This document shows, piece after piece, positions 21,776-31,020 of a stretch of 64,000 nt of DNA. The translations under genes and the position numbers were made by a program. The notes beneath the pieces were generated by a model that was not told the origin of the DNA, ran no database searches, and was given only the letters and a program-made list of their open reading frames with translations. Every line of letters begins with the position of its first letter. Within the stretch, counting starts at the first letter, position 1. Origin of the DNA: Acanthosepion lycidas (Eukaryota > Mollusca > Cephalopoda > Sepiida > Sepiidae); NCBI GenBank assembly GCA_963932145.1, contig OZ010599.1:44748344-44812343 (forward strand), given 5' to 3'.

Positions 21776-22800
21776 AGCAAACAAGGACCTTTGTGCCACC
21801 AAAAAAATGAGCGTGAAAAGGACAGTTTTTCCCATGACATCATTTTTAACTACCTTCACTTTCAGTAATGTTTATTGTTTTAAAATGCAATGATTAGAAT
21901 TTTAATAAAATCTAGACATATGATGAAAGCAAATTTATACATCTGTTTTCTTATTAAGAATCTCATCACAAGTGGGAAAAATTTAAATCTGCATGGCACG
22001 TTACTCGAATTGGCTCATTTGCTTGCTTAAACTCAACGTTGAGTCTGATTCCAAAGAAATAGGTTGGGTGTGAAAAAGTATTTGTTGTTAACATTCTTTT
22101 TTCATTCGGTTTTTCCAGTTACGAGTCCTTTTTTAAAGCTGATCGTTTTGTGTTCATTTTGTTTAGTTCTTTTTTCGTAACAGATTTAATGTTTAGTATA
22201 GGGCTTAGAAAAAATTTGCAGTGTGAGATAGGCAAGAAGTAAGGCATGTAGCAACATCAGCACGGCAAAAGGCACTCCTTTAAAGGCAAGGAAGGGCAAA
22301 ATATTTTAAGTCAAGTGATAGCAATTGCTGTATGAGTCGTACGATTTTTGAATCAAGCACGGGCAACGCCAGACCATGCTGCTAGTTTGCAATAAAAATA
22401 TTAAACACTATTTTTTATTTACAAGAATAATTTATAATTTATAACATTCTAAAAATTAATACAATTAAAACTAAGTAATACAATATTTATCTTTTACCAA
22501 TTTGTAAAGTTTGAATCAATTGGCTGATATTTCATCAACCATTCTGATAAATAATATAATAAATAGTGTAAATAATCTAATAAATAAATAACTTACTTTT
22601 GTCATAAATTCTCAAGAACAAAGAAAATGTATAACTTCACTTTCATCAAATGTTTTGGTTTTATTACAATTCTAATCATCACTTTTTAAAACAATAAACA
22701 TTACCAAAGAGTAACATTAGTTAAAATAAAAGCAGTGTTTTAAGAAAAGCTGTCCTTTTGACAGTCTATTTTTTTGCAGGCATCAAGGTCCATGTTTGCT
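21776..22800. mobile_element. 1025-bp terminal-inverted-repeat transposon with 8-bp target duplication
   Basis: AATATTTT is duplicated at 21768-21775 and 22801-22808. The element begins AGCAAACAAGGACCTTTGTG and its other end, on the minus strand, begins AGCAAACATGGACCTTGATG. The inverted repeat continues imperfectly through A-rich sequence and AAAAGGACAG (about 55 bp). The empty site equals the sequence expected from other LINE-J copies. There is no transposase frame, so it is non-autonomous. An 8-bp duplication fits hAT-like transposition, although the ends do not start with the usual CA. A partial relative lies at 57690-57893. Confidence 0.85.
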
Positions 22801-22911
22801 AATATTTTCATGATAATTGTTCTGATGAACTTTTCACTATGGCACCTAGACTTTATGAATTTAAGCACAGTACTAACTGGCTGGCAAGGTCTCATCATTT
22901 TACAGATTTAA

Positions 22912-23189
22912 TTTTTTTTTTAATCATTTCACCCCAAGCAAGGCAATAATGCCACTGGAACATAGGGGTTACAGGGAGTGAAAGTGAAAGAGAATGAGAA
23001 GACTGAGAATGGGGGTGGGGGAGGAAAGGATTAAAAGGAACAGGTTCAAGAAGACAGAAGATGGCAACTGGCATTGCACTTAAATCTTTGAAGATTGAAG
23101 TTATCAGGGAAACAAGAAATCAGAAGAGAGTTCCACAGGTGGAAGGTGGGAGAAAAGAAACTATTAGAGTAGAAGTGGTGGTTGCATCT
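22912..23189 (-). mobile_element. LINE-J 3' end inserted into another LINE-J
   Basis: Poly-T then TTTCACCCCAAGCAAGGC begins the minus-strand copy. Its open frame 23046-23231 encodes Cys-Asn-His-His-Phe-Tyr-Ser-Asn-Ser-Phe-Phe-Ser and Leu-Trp-Asn-Ser-Leu, the final LINE-J coding segment. It is flanked by a near-exact 8-bp duplication: AGATTTAA at 22904-22911 and AGATCTAA at 23190-23197. Confidence 0.8.
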
Positions 23190-23434
23190 AGATCTAACTG
23201 TAAGTTTTATGATAACAGTTTCTTCTCTCACACTTCTTGCATATGTAGGACTATCTTCTGGCTTCTTGCTGTCCAGTCAACATTGATTTTTAAAACTTTA
23301 AATGCGGTGTCAATTGTTATCTTGTCTTCTTAATTCCAGTTTTTTTTATTGTTCTCTTTCCTTAATAGTTTTTTTCTTCTCATATTCTCTCACACTCACT
23401 CCTCTTCTTCCTTGTTTTTTCGACTTCTACTGTT

Positions 23435-23820
23435 ATGTGAAAATGGACAGATAAATAATTGATGACTATACACCAAGTTTGACATGATTAACCACTTATA
23501 ATTTTTACCAGTTTTTAGAAAAGTTATGAAGGGATTCATGGAATATCTACATTATTAATGTGCAAGACAAATTTTAAAATGATTTTATATAGTTATAGCC
23601 GACTACATATTGTAATAATATAACAAAGGTTTTATGAATTTTATCATATTTTCCAAATTTCACATTATTAACCAAGTTACTGAAACTCTAAGAATCATTA
23701 GGCTGTAGGTGTAAGTACAGAATATGCACAAATTTTTCAAAAACAAATCTTTTGAACAAGAATTTGAAAATAGTGTCATTTTAATGATAAAATAATTATA
23801 AAGACAACATTAGTATTCGT
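23435..23820. other. Unassigned AT-rich DNA
   Basis: Nothing recognisable. Confidence 0.45.
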
Positions 23821-23824
23821 ATAT

Positions 23825-23990
23825 AACAGACTACTTGACATCTAGAATAGCATTCCACATGTCATCTTTGCTTGTAAATTGCTGTTTTCCTATAGAAACC
23901 TTCCTCTTTGGAATGCTCCACAAGTTTTCAATCATGTTAAAGTTGAAAAAACACTCAACCACTTCATCAAATGAGTGTCTTTGAAACCCA
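23825..23990 (-). pseudogene. Tc1-like transposase C-terminal fragment
   Basis: Minus-strand translation gives Asn-Phe-Asn-Met-Ile-Glu-Asn-Leu-Trp-Ser-Ile-Pro-Lys-Arg-Lys-Val, then Gln-Gln-Phe-Thr-Ser-Lys-Asp-Asp-Met-Trp-Asn-Ala-Ile. This is the DxNPIENLW region of Tc1-family DDE transposases, in which the Glu is the third catalytic residue, followed by the usual K(D/E)(D/E)LW helix. Nothing upstream of this is recognisable, so it is a dead tail. Confidence 0.7.
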
Positions 23991-24340
23991 TTTTATTTAG
24001 ATAGTGATTTTTGACTAGAAGTAAAGGAGATATCTCAACCTATAAGGATGGTATCCACCAGTAGCCAACCAGCCTTTGCTCCATTTTACTAAAGGGTACT
24101 ACTGATTCCAGCAGTAATACCCTCTAGCCTGGTCGTTGACTTCAGTCTAGGACACCCTCTGCCCAGTAACATCATGTCTTCACCACACTGTCTGTATACA
24201 TAGATATGGAGCCCAGTCTACCATATTGTCCTAAATGGCCATAGATCCTACAAGAAAGTTCACTGTTCTTTGACAGGTCTTGTTTCTAATCCTACTGTTT
24301 GTCTAGCCACACTCCTTATCAAAAGCCAGACATTTTTTTT
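23991..24340. other. Unassigned, moderately GC-richer DNA
   Basis: Contains CTCTAGCCTGGTCGTTGACT and CCCAGTCTACCATATTG, but no family is recognised. Confidence 0.35.
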
Positions 24341-24344
24341 TATT

Positions 24345-24415
24345 TAATATCTCGAGCCTGGTTAGTACTTAGATAGGTGACCACTTGTAAACCCCAGGTG
24401 CTTATTCTTGGATGT
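24345..24415 (+). pseudogene. 5S rRNA-derived fragment
   Basis: GAGCCTGGTTAGTACTTAGA, then TAGGTGACCACTTG, then CCAGGTGCT, aligns without gaps to the 3' half of eukaryotic 5S rRNA (GCCTGGTTAGTACTTGGATG...CCGGGTGCT). This half includes part of the internal control region. Identity by eye is about 70 percent over roughly 50 bp. The 5' half is absent. It is followed at once by a tRNA-like SINE head, so it may be part of a composite SINE or a chance junction. Confidence 0.65.
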
Positions 24416-24560
24416 TCAGGTGGTGTAATGGATAAAGGCTGGAATTATTAGTTTGAGAACCGAATTCCAGTTCTTGTTGAGTTCATTATATTCACTTGCA
24501 TGCAAATGCCTTTGGGAAAGGTATGAATCTACCTCTTCTTCCCCCAGCTAAGGGTTAATT
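24416..24560 (+). mobile_element. tRNA-derived SINE, family A
   Basis: Head CAGGTGGTGTAATGGATAAA (A-box-like) with GAGAACCGAATTCCAG (B-box-like), then GTTGAGTTCATTATATTCAC and the conserved TTTGGGAAAGGTATGAATC body. It abuts the 5S-like piece. Confidence 0.65.
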
Positions 24561-24639
24561 AGTAAGATATATTACTAAAACCATTATCCACATAAAAAAA
24601 CAGATCAAATTGGATACAAAGACAATCTCCTTGACTGAC

Positions 24640-24760
24640 TGTCGCCAAGGCTAAAGATCCCAGAGAATCCTACCTTTCCCAAGGGTATTTGTGAGAAAGT
24701 AAATGCAAGCAGGTATTTGCAGTTGGCTCCATGATTCTTCTTTCTGCACCCACACACTGA
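24640..24760 (-). mobile_element. tRNA-derived SINE, family A fragment
   Basis: Minus-strand body: complement of ACCTTTCCCAAGGGTATTTG and TTCTTTCTGCACCCACA. Confidence 0.55.
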
Positions 24761-24794
24761 ATTATGAGATTGCCAACTGCAGTTGGGATCATAG

Positions 24795-24970
24795 TCATGT
24801 TGAACTCTTTAGCTGCATAGTATGTGCTTTGCCAGTTGTCCTTCTCCTAAATTGGTTGCCACCTAAGGCTGAAGAGCTCAGCCAGCCTTTTTATTTAACT
24901 CCTGGCCGAGGCGATTCAGAAAGCAATAGATTCTTACCTTTCCTAAGGGTATTTGTACATAAGTGAATGA
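24795..24970 (-). mobile_element. tRNA-derived SINE, family A fragment
   Basis: Minus-strand body: complement of TAAATTGGTTGCCACCTAAG, GAGCTCAGCCAGCC and TTTCCTAAGGGTATTTGTAC. This gives three family A pieces within 560 bp. Confidence 0.6.
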
Positions 24971-25194
24971 ACAATCATGTGGTAGGTAATACTTGGTTAC
25001 ATAATACCAGTAGTACTTGTAAAGTGACCTTGACATAAATATGAGATACAGATCATATAATATCCTAAACTTACTTCTTATAGGTATGCATTGGAGTTGT
25101 CCAAGATCTTTTCCAAGATCTTTTTTTACAGTTCAGTGATACCAACTAATCATTTTTATAATTTCTAGCATTGTTTTACCTTTCATAAGCTCTG

Positions 25195-26310
25195 AAGTTG
25201 GGTCCTTTGATATAGTGTAATGGTTAGCAAGCTTGTCTCACTACATCAATTTCCGTCCTGGGTATGACGATAAACTACATCCGCACCCTAGGTAAGACGA
25301 TAAACTACATTTGGCAGCAAGGCCTCTGATCAGGAGGTTTTGAGAAGCATGGAGCCACCTCTTAATTGCTGGTGTTCCCAGGTCCACCATGACCCAGGAT
25401 GGTAGCACCTGTTAGGGTCCCAGCTATGGGCAAACAGTTAACCCCTAAACTGGGGTCAAAACACTATAAAAGTGTAAAAATAGGTTTTAATACCAGAAAT
25501 ACTTTTTGGGAAAAAATTATTACCAGAAGTACATTATTACCAGCAATACATTTTTGAAAAAAAAATATAACAAGCAATACATTATTGGAAAAAATATTAG
25601 TAGCAATAAAAAAAATTAGTTGGCATTAAATAACCCATTGAGGTTGATATGCCGTAAAACAAAAAAAACCAAACCAAACCAGAAATACTTTTTTGTAAAA
25701 AAAATTACCAGCAATACATTTTTGGAAAAAAATATCATTAGCAATAAAAATTTTGTCGGCATTAAATAACCCATTAAGGTTGATATGCAGTAAAACAAAA
25801 CAAACCAAACCAAACCAAACTACATCAATTACGACTGAGTAGTGAGTTCAATCCTCACTAGGTGTCCCATATTTTCAGCCTTGTGACACATCTAAGCTAC
25901 ACTTAGAAAATCATTTTGAACATTTCAATTTTGTGTAATGGTTAGCAAGCTTGTCTTGCTAGATTAGTAATAACTAAGTAGTTCAATCATCACTGGATTC
26001 TCCACATTTTTGGCCTTGTGCCACATCTAAACTATGCTTAGAAAATGGGTACTTTAACATGGTATAATGGTTAGCAAGCTAGTCTTGCTAGATAAATTAT
26101 GACTAGTGAGTTTGATCCTCATTGGGTACCTCACACTATTGACCTTGTGCCATATCTATGTCTAAAAAGTCATTTTGGACACTTTGACATGGGATAATAG
26201 TTAGCAAGATTGTCTTGTTAGATCAATTATGACAAAACAGTGAGTTTGATCCTCACTGCATGTCCCATACTTTCAGCCTTGTGCTACATCTAAGATATGC
26301 TTAGAAAATC
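25195..26310 (+). repeat. Tandem array of a tRNA-like SINE unit (4 copies)
   Basis: Units start near 25213, 25931, 26060 and 26190. Each has GTGTAATGGTTAGCAAGC (A-box-like), TTGTCTTGCTAGATCAATTA, GTGAGTTCAATCCTCACT (B-box-like) and CAGCCTTGTGCCACATCTAA. After removing the retroposon inside unit 1, spacing is about 139, 129 and 130 bp. Each unit keeps a tRNA-shaped half, so several potential RNA polymerase III promoters sit in a row. Divergence between units is substantial, so the array is not recent. Confidence 0.8.
25240..25830 (+). mobile_element. Retroposon family R1, copy 2, with 12-bp target-site duplication
   Basis: ACTACATCAATT at 25240-25251 and 25819-25830 brackets the insert. The 5' end has two tandem copies of a CTGGGTAAGACGATAAACTA-type module, one more than copy 1. 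The body (GGCCTCTGATCAGGAGG, ACCTCTTAATTGCTGGTG, GGGTCCCAGCTATGGGCAAA) is close to copy 1. The TTACCAG minisatellite runs through 25490-25760 and contains an internal duplication of the 3' block (CATTAAATAACCCATTGAGG at about 25625 and 25760). The tail is (CAAAC)n. It split unit 1 of the tRNA-like array. Confidence 0.88.
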
Positions 26311-26603
26311 ACCATAAACTCTTAAGTTATTAAACATTTATCTTAATCCATCTAATAAGCCTTATGATCCATTTTAAAGCTTCAGACTTATAATATGAAT
26401 TTTAATTTGTGACTTTAAAATTCAGAACATTTCATACAAATCATTGCTTTTTTTATCTATGCAAAACAAACCAGCCTTTGTGGTAATTGCACCTGAAGGT
26501 GTTGTCATCATTCAGCAAATAAACCTTTAGATCTAATAAGTATTTATTTTATGTAACAATAAAACATGAAGTGACTAATAATATGAAATGCAGCATATAT
26601 ATA

Positions 26604-26701
26604 TTAGGTTGGTGCAAAAATAATGACATAATTATGTTGTTTTTTGACGTATTTTTTAACGTCAAAAAACGACATTATTACGTCATTGTTTTTGCACCAA
26701 C

Positions 26702-26705
<4 letters not shown>
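26604..26705. mobile_element. Mariner-type MITE, MADE1-like, copy 2
   Basis: 102-bp palindrome with TTAGGTTGGTGCAAAAATAA termini and TA flanks. A (TA)n array begins immediately at its right end, so the TA duplication merges into the array. Confidence 0.93.

Positions 26706-26752
<47 letters not shown>
26706..26752. repeat. (TA)n array
   Basis: TA run between the MITE and the Penelope-like fragment. Confidence 0.95.
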
Positions 26753-26758
<6 letters not shown>

Positions 26759-26784
26759 TGCATATCATATTATATAGGGTTTAG

Positions 26785-27790
26785 AATTTAGATTTCTTCT
26801 AACTTTAAAATAGTTGATTATCTAGACATCACCCTTAGTCTCAATAATAAAACATTTAAACCATACCATAATGAGAATGAACCCCCACCTATATTAATGT
26901 TAACTCTAACCACCCCAATGCCATTGTGAGACAGATACTCACTACTGTTGGCACTAGGATTAGTAGATTATCATCCAGCATAAACATCTTTAATAAAAAT
27001 AAAGTATTATCTGAAAATGCTCTCCATAAAAGTGGTTTTAAAAATAAATTATCTTATCTAACCCCCATAAGTAACACTGAAATATCTAAAGTGGAATGTA
27101 GGCAGAGAAACAGAAAAAAAATTATATGGTTCAACATCCTGAACTTTTACAAACTGTCCAATATTAATATCAGACAGTATTTTCTAAAGTTAATAAATAA
27201 ACATTTTCACAAAAACAACCCTCTAAGTAATATCTTCAATAAGAAAACAATTAAAATTAGCTATTCCTGCACCTATGACATGTACAAAATTATCAACACT
27301 CATAATAACTATATTTTAAGTAAGTTCAATGGGATAAACAACAAACCTGGTATGGAACCCTCCTGTAATTGTAGAGATAAAGAAAGTTGTCCAGTTGAGG
27401 GCAAATGCAAATTTACTAGGGTTATATACCAAGCAACCATTTTCCTCAAAGAAAATATGTTAAATTATAATGATTACATTGGAATTTTCGTAGGGAAATG
27501 GAAACAGATTTTATAGCCATAGGAACTCTTTTACCAACCCTAAATTAAAATACCAGACAACTCTTTCAAAAAGATTTTGGGAATTGAAGGAGAAAGGTCT
27601 GAACACACAAATAGACTGGAAAATTATAAGTTTTGCTCATACTCCTAATAGTCTTAGAGATAGGTGTAACTTGAGTTTAGAAGAAAAAATTAGAATAATA
27701 AAATGCAATAATCAAAGCAAACTATTAAATCAAAGGAATGAATTGGTTTTAAAATGTAGCCATAGAGGCAGATTTAAACTTCTATAATAC
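26785..27790 (+). pseudogene. Penelope-like element: reverse-transcriptase thumb plus GIY-YIG endonuclease, frameshifted
   Basis: Penelope-like retroelements encode a reverse transcriptase followed by a GIY-YIG endonuclease that nicks target DNA. Here Val-Asp-Tyr-Leu-Asp-Ile-Thr-Leu..Lys-Pro-Tyr (about 26810-26885) is the typical end of the polymerase. A 1-bp loss near 26888 shifts into the 196-codon frame 26926-27516, holding Arg-Ile-Ser-Arg-Leu-Ser-Ser, the zinc-binding Cys-Asn-Cys-Arg..Cys-Pro-Val-Glu-Gly-Lys-Cys, then Val-Ile-Tyr-Gln-Ala and Asp-Tyr-Ile-Gly. A 2-bp loss near 27508 shifts again to a frame encoding Phe-Tyr-Ser-His-Arg-Asn-Ser-Phe and (27584-27787) Arg-Cys-Asn-Leu-Ser-Leu-Glu-Glu-Lys and Leu-Leu-Asn-Gln-Arg-Asn-Glu-Leu. 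The catalytic palm of the reverse transcriptase is missing, so this is a 5'-truncated copy. Confidence 0.88.
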
Positions 27791-28547
27791 AGATTTTACT
27801 TTATTACTTTTTAATTCTCTAACTATTCAAATGTTGAATGTATAACTATTTCTAATGTCTGTATTTCCACTTCTTCACCATAATTGTCCCTTCTAACTCT
27901 CTTTTCTTTTATCACTTACACCTCTTCATGTATATATTTTTGTTAATTTTTTTTTTTTAAATATTACTTAGTAGGGTTTTTTAATATAACTTTTAAAGTT
28001 AAAAATGTATAATCTATTTTCTTATAATATTATTATTTTTAAATTTTTTATTCTTTAATATAATTTTTTAAAATAAATTCTTACTTAAATTTAATATAAA
28101 TTATCTAAATATGACTTATTTTTAATCTTTTTAATATATCTCTTTTTTAGTATAATTTATTATTTTTTAAGTAGGAACCTAACTTTATAGATATATATAT
28201 ATAATTTTTTTTATTAAACTCCCTTTTCATCCCGCTTTTAGTTTCAAATTAACACCTCATTTTTTATATAACACCAATTTAATATCATAAGGTTAATATC
28301 TGGGTTAATTTTATAATACCTCTTCCCTTTAAGGCTAATACCTTCCACCCTCCCCAAACCACAGACTTGAGTATTTTGTCTGACAGAAACATCAAAATAG
28401 ATAAATTCTGTATCAATTTTTCAATGGCTGTGAAAGTTAAATTATGAACACAGTCTATACACTGGGGTTGAATAAGACTGATGCAATGTTCATCAATTAA
28501 AATAGATTGATACCCCTCCATATGAGCTAATTTTGAATTTTGTTGTG

Positions 28548-28550
<3 letters not shown>
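27791..28550. other. AT-rich stretch downstream of the Penelope-like ORF
   Basis: Very T-rich, possibly the element's 3' untranslated or LTR-like end. The minus frame 28285-28719 reads through a TA array and has no recognised motif. No hammerhead core was found here. Confidence 0.35.
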
Positions 28551-28598
<48 letters not shown>

Positions 28599-28639
28599 GA
28601 TAGATAGATATAGATATATACATATTTTGAAGACATCTA

Positions 28640-28715
<76 letters not shown>
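28551..28715. repeat. (TA)n, (GATA)n, (TA)n, (CA)n compound repeat
   Basis: TA runs at 28551-28581 and 28645-28700 with GATA units between and a CA run at the end. Confidence 0.95.
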
Positions 28716-28720
<5 letters not shown>

Positions 28721-28839
28721 GAGAGTGCGATGAGTAAATTGTTGCCATTTTATATATTTAATTTCATGCATACACATTGTTTGTGTTTGATTTTGTTGAC
28801 TGCATAGTATATTAGGATCAGTTGGGCAAAGCCTGTGAG

Positions 28840-29560
28840 AAAAAGAGCACCATGATGCTATTCACTCCACCAGAAATTTGGAAATGGCATGCTGTACTGC
28901 TCAATATTCATGCTGGAAGCTCCAATATGAACATTTCAGAGTGTTTTTGGTGTCAATCTGAGGACAGTGCAGAGGATTTGGAAAGAATTGGATGATATAT
29001 CCTGTCAACATCATGGTGTTTGGAATGATCACTAGTGATGGTGACGTTATGCCTCCATTCATCTTCCCACAAGGCCTCAGACTAATAACTCAGACTCAAG
29101 CCAGAGGCCTACATCATACCTTGAGGAGGTAGTGCTGACCTTGGTCCGGAGGGTGGCTGCTAGAAGACCCTATGCCTGGCACCAGGACTCTGCACCATGC
29201 CATACAAGCAGGAAAATTCAGTCGTGGCTGTCAGGCAATTTCTGCAACCATATCACCCCTTACATGTGGCCACCTAACTCCCTAGACTGCAACCTTCTTG
29301 AATATTATGTGTGGGGTGCTGTTGGGCAAGAGACCAACAAAACTCCTTGTAACACCAAAGATGAACTGAAGGCAAGGATTATGGCAGCATTCACCAACTT
29401 AAACATCCAAAAGAGTTGCAAGAAATTCCAAAGTCATCTGGAGGCTGAGGTTAAAGCTGACGGTGATTTTATTGAACAAATGTACTTTTTAGTATTTCAA
29501 GATATTTTTGTGCAAATGAGATGCCAGTTTTATTTTCATTTTTGCATAATTTAAAGGATA
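28840..29560 (+). pseudogene. Mariner-like (DD37E-type) transposase, internally deleted
   Basis: A cut-and-paste transposase remnant. Upstream, in a broken frame, Asn-Ile-Met-Val-Phe-Gly-Met-Ile-Thr-Ser-Asp-Gly-Asp-Val-Met-Pro-Pro-Phe-Ile-Phe (about 29005-29080) is the conserved strand before the second catalytic residue. A 140-codon frame from 29132 gives Trp-His-Gln-Asp-Ser-Ala-Pro-Cys-His-Thr (second catalytic Asp at residue 19) and Trp-Pro-Pro-Asn-Ser-Leu-Asp-Cys-Asn-Leu-Leu-Glu-Tyr-Tyr-Val-Trp-Gly. Counting by hand, 37 residues separate that Asp from the Glu, hence DD37E. The helix-turn-helix N-terminus is decayed (28845-28990) and the first Asp region is not readable. Terminal repeats were not identified. 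Confidence 0.82.
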
Positions 29561-29569
29561 ATTTATCCA

Positions 29570-29894
29570 TCACATCCTATATATATATGGGGACTGTATA
29601 TTGAAGTATGTTTAAAAAAAACAAAAACACACATAAAAAATTTCATTTTGAGTGTTTATATGATGTTTCCATGAGTGACTTGAAATTTCATCAAACATGA
29701 GAATGTCAGAATTAAAAAGCAGTTGTATAAATATACATAGAACAATACTTATCTATGGCAGAGTACACAGATACTATGATCATAGGCAAAAAATACTGAA
29801 CTACATATAGATAATCCTATCAGTTTTTATGGGTACTATGTTCATTCTTTATAAAAATAACTGTTGAGTATGTAGCCATAAGATAACAGAGCTA

Positions 29895-29895
<1 letters not shown>
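29570..29895. other. Unassigned AT-rich DNA
   Basis: Possibly the 3' flank of the transposase fragment. Confidence 0.4.

Positions 29896-29898
<3 letters not shown>

Positions 29899-29970
<72 letters not shown>
29899..29970. repeat. (TA)n array
   Basis: About 72 bp of TA, then a GTGTGTG run. Confidence 0.95.
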
Positions 29971-29976
<6 letters not shown>

Positions 29977-29989
29977 GTGTGTGTAGAGA

Positions 29990-30340
29990 AACTCAGTCCA
30001 GGTTGGAGAGAGAACTGTTATTTCCCTTCCTGAAGGAAAATTTGATAACAATATTTGACACAAGATCAGTTTGTTCACCCTTTTCCTAAAATATAAATAA
30101 AAAATTTGAAAAATTAGATTTAGGCATTTTTCAAGTTAGTTTAATATCATTGAATGTTTTATTTGGATTAGAAAAAAAGGCAAGAATGATATATTTATTT
30201 TAAAAATCAAATAAGCATAAAAAAACAAACTTTTAATATTATATTTTAAACCAGCTAGACAATGGAGCCTGTGAAAATTTAATCAAGTTTCTTTTTTTTA
30301 TTTTACTTAATTTTTTGGTGCATTGAAAACTTGAAACAGT
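29990..30340. other. Unassigned AT-rich DNA
   Basis: Nothing recognisable. Confidence 0.45.
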
Positions 30341-30344
30341 GACA

Positions 30345-30430
30345 GCTTCTTAGAGAAGGCTGGAGAAAACAACAGCCGAAATGTGATGATAACAAGAAAG
30401 ATGAGGACACTAGCCAGAACAAATCAGCAT
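30345..30430 (+). repeat. Dispersed repeat E, copy 3
   Basis: GCTGGAGAAAACAACAGCC, GAAATGTGATGATAACAAG and AAAGATGAGGACACTAG match copies at 13837 and 33842 (minus). Confidence 0.6.
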
Positions 30431-30639
30431 ATAATAAAATTTTTATTCCTTAACAGAATCACCAAAACATCTCTATACACTTAACTTATATCTATGACTA
30501 CTACTGCTACATTATATTTAATTCCCTATCAAATGCTGAATAATTTTACCCTGTTCAGAACAAATATTTCTAGTTTTATTCAAAACAGGATCATTTAATA
30601 TATACTGACTATGAGGTAAATATTTGAAACATATTACTC

Positions 30640-30795
30640 GGTTTTTTGGACAAGAGTAAAGGTTTATTTTGTTTTTTTGTTAGGATTTGGTTTCCAGTTC
30701 CTTCTAAAATCTTTTTGATTCTTTTTCACTCCTAGTAGCTCCTTGCATCTTAGTGGCATCATCGCCTTGCTTGGGATGAATTAATTAAAAAAACA
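30640..30795 (+). mobile_element. LINE-J 3' untranslated end
   Basis: Plus-strand 3' terminus: AGCTCCTTGCATCTTAGTGG, CATCGCCTTGCTTGGGATGA, then an A run. It is preceded by the TTTCCAGTTCCTTCTAAAAT segment shared with 51905-52270. Confidence 0.65.
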
Positions 30796-30950
30796 ATATC
30801 TCTAATAAAATATGTAGGATAAATGGACAGGTATCTTCCAAACTTTGTATATATTAAGTGCAATTCAGGTATTGCAGTGGTTTGTATACTGTTTTCAAAA
30901 TGCATTAATAGTGAGTTGATTTATTTGTTGCTTTACAAATGTATTCTTGT

Positions 30951-30956
<6 letters not shown>

Positions 30957-31017
<61 letters not shown>
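30957..31017. repeat. (TA)n array
   Basis: TA run directly abutting the hammerhead-type element to its right. Confidence 0.95.

Positions 31018-31020
<3 letters not shown>

Larger units (their letters stand above)
21490..23430 (+). pseudogene. LINE-J C-terminal region interrupted by two younger insertions
   Basis: Plus-strand LINE-J. Tyr-Ile-Glu-Ser-Ile-Ala is read near 21512, followed by the region equivalent to Leu-Ser-Leu-Phe-Tyr-Lys-Tyr-Phe up to 21775. The LINE resumes at 22809 exactly where it left off (Ser-Asp-Glu-Leu region) up to 22911, then resumes again at 23198 to about 23430. The first interruption (21776-22800) is a terminal-inverted-repeat element. The second (22912-23189) is a minus-strand LINE-J 3' end. 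Removing both gives a colinear, decayed LINE-J 3' half. Confidence 0.8.

Noticed and set aside
26604-26752. MITE plus TA array as the 5' LTR-like end of the Penelope-like element.
   Set aside because: The MITE has its own mariner ends and identical sister copies elsewhere with no Penelope sequence nearby.
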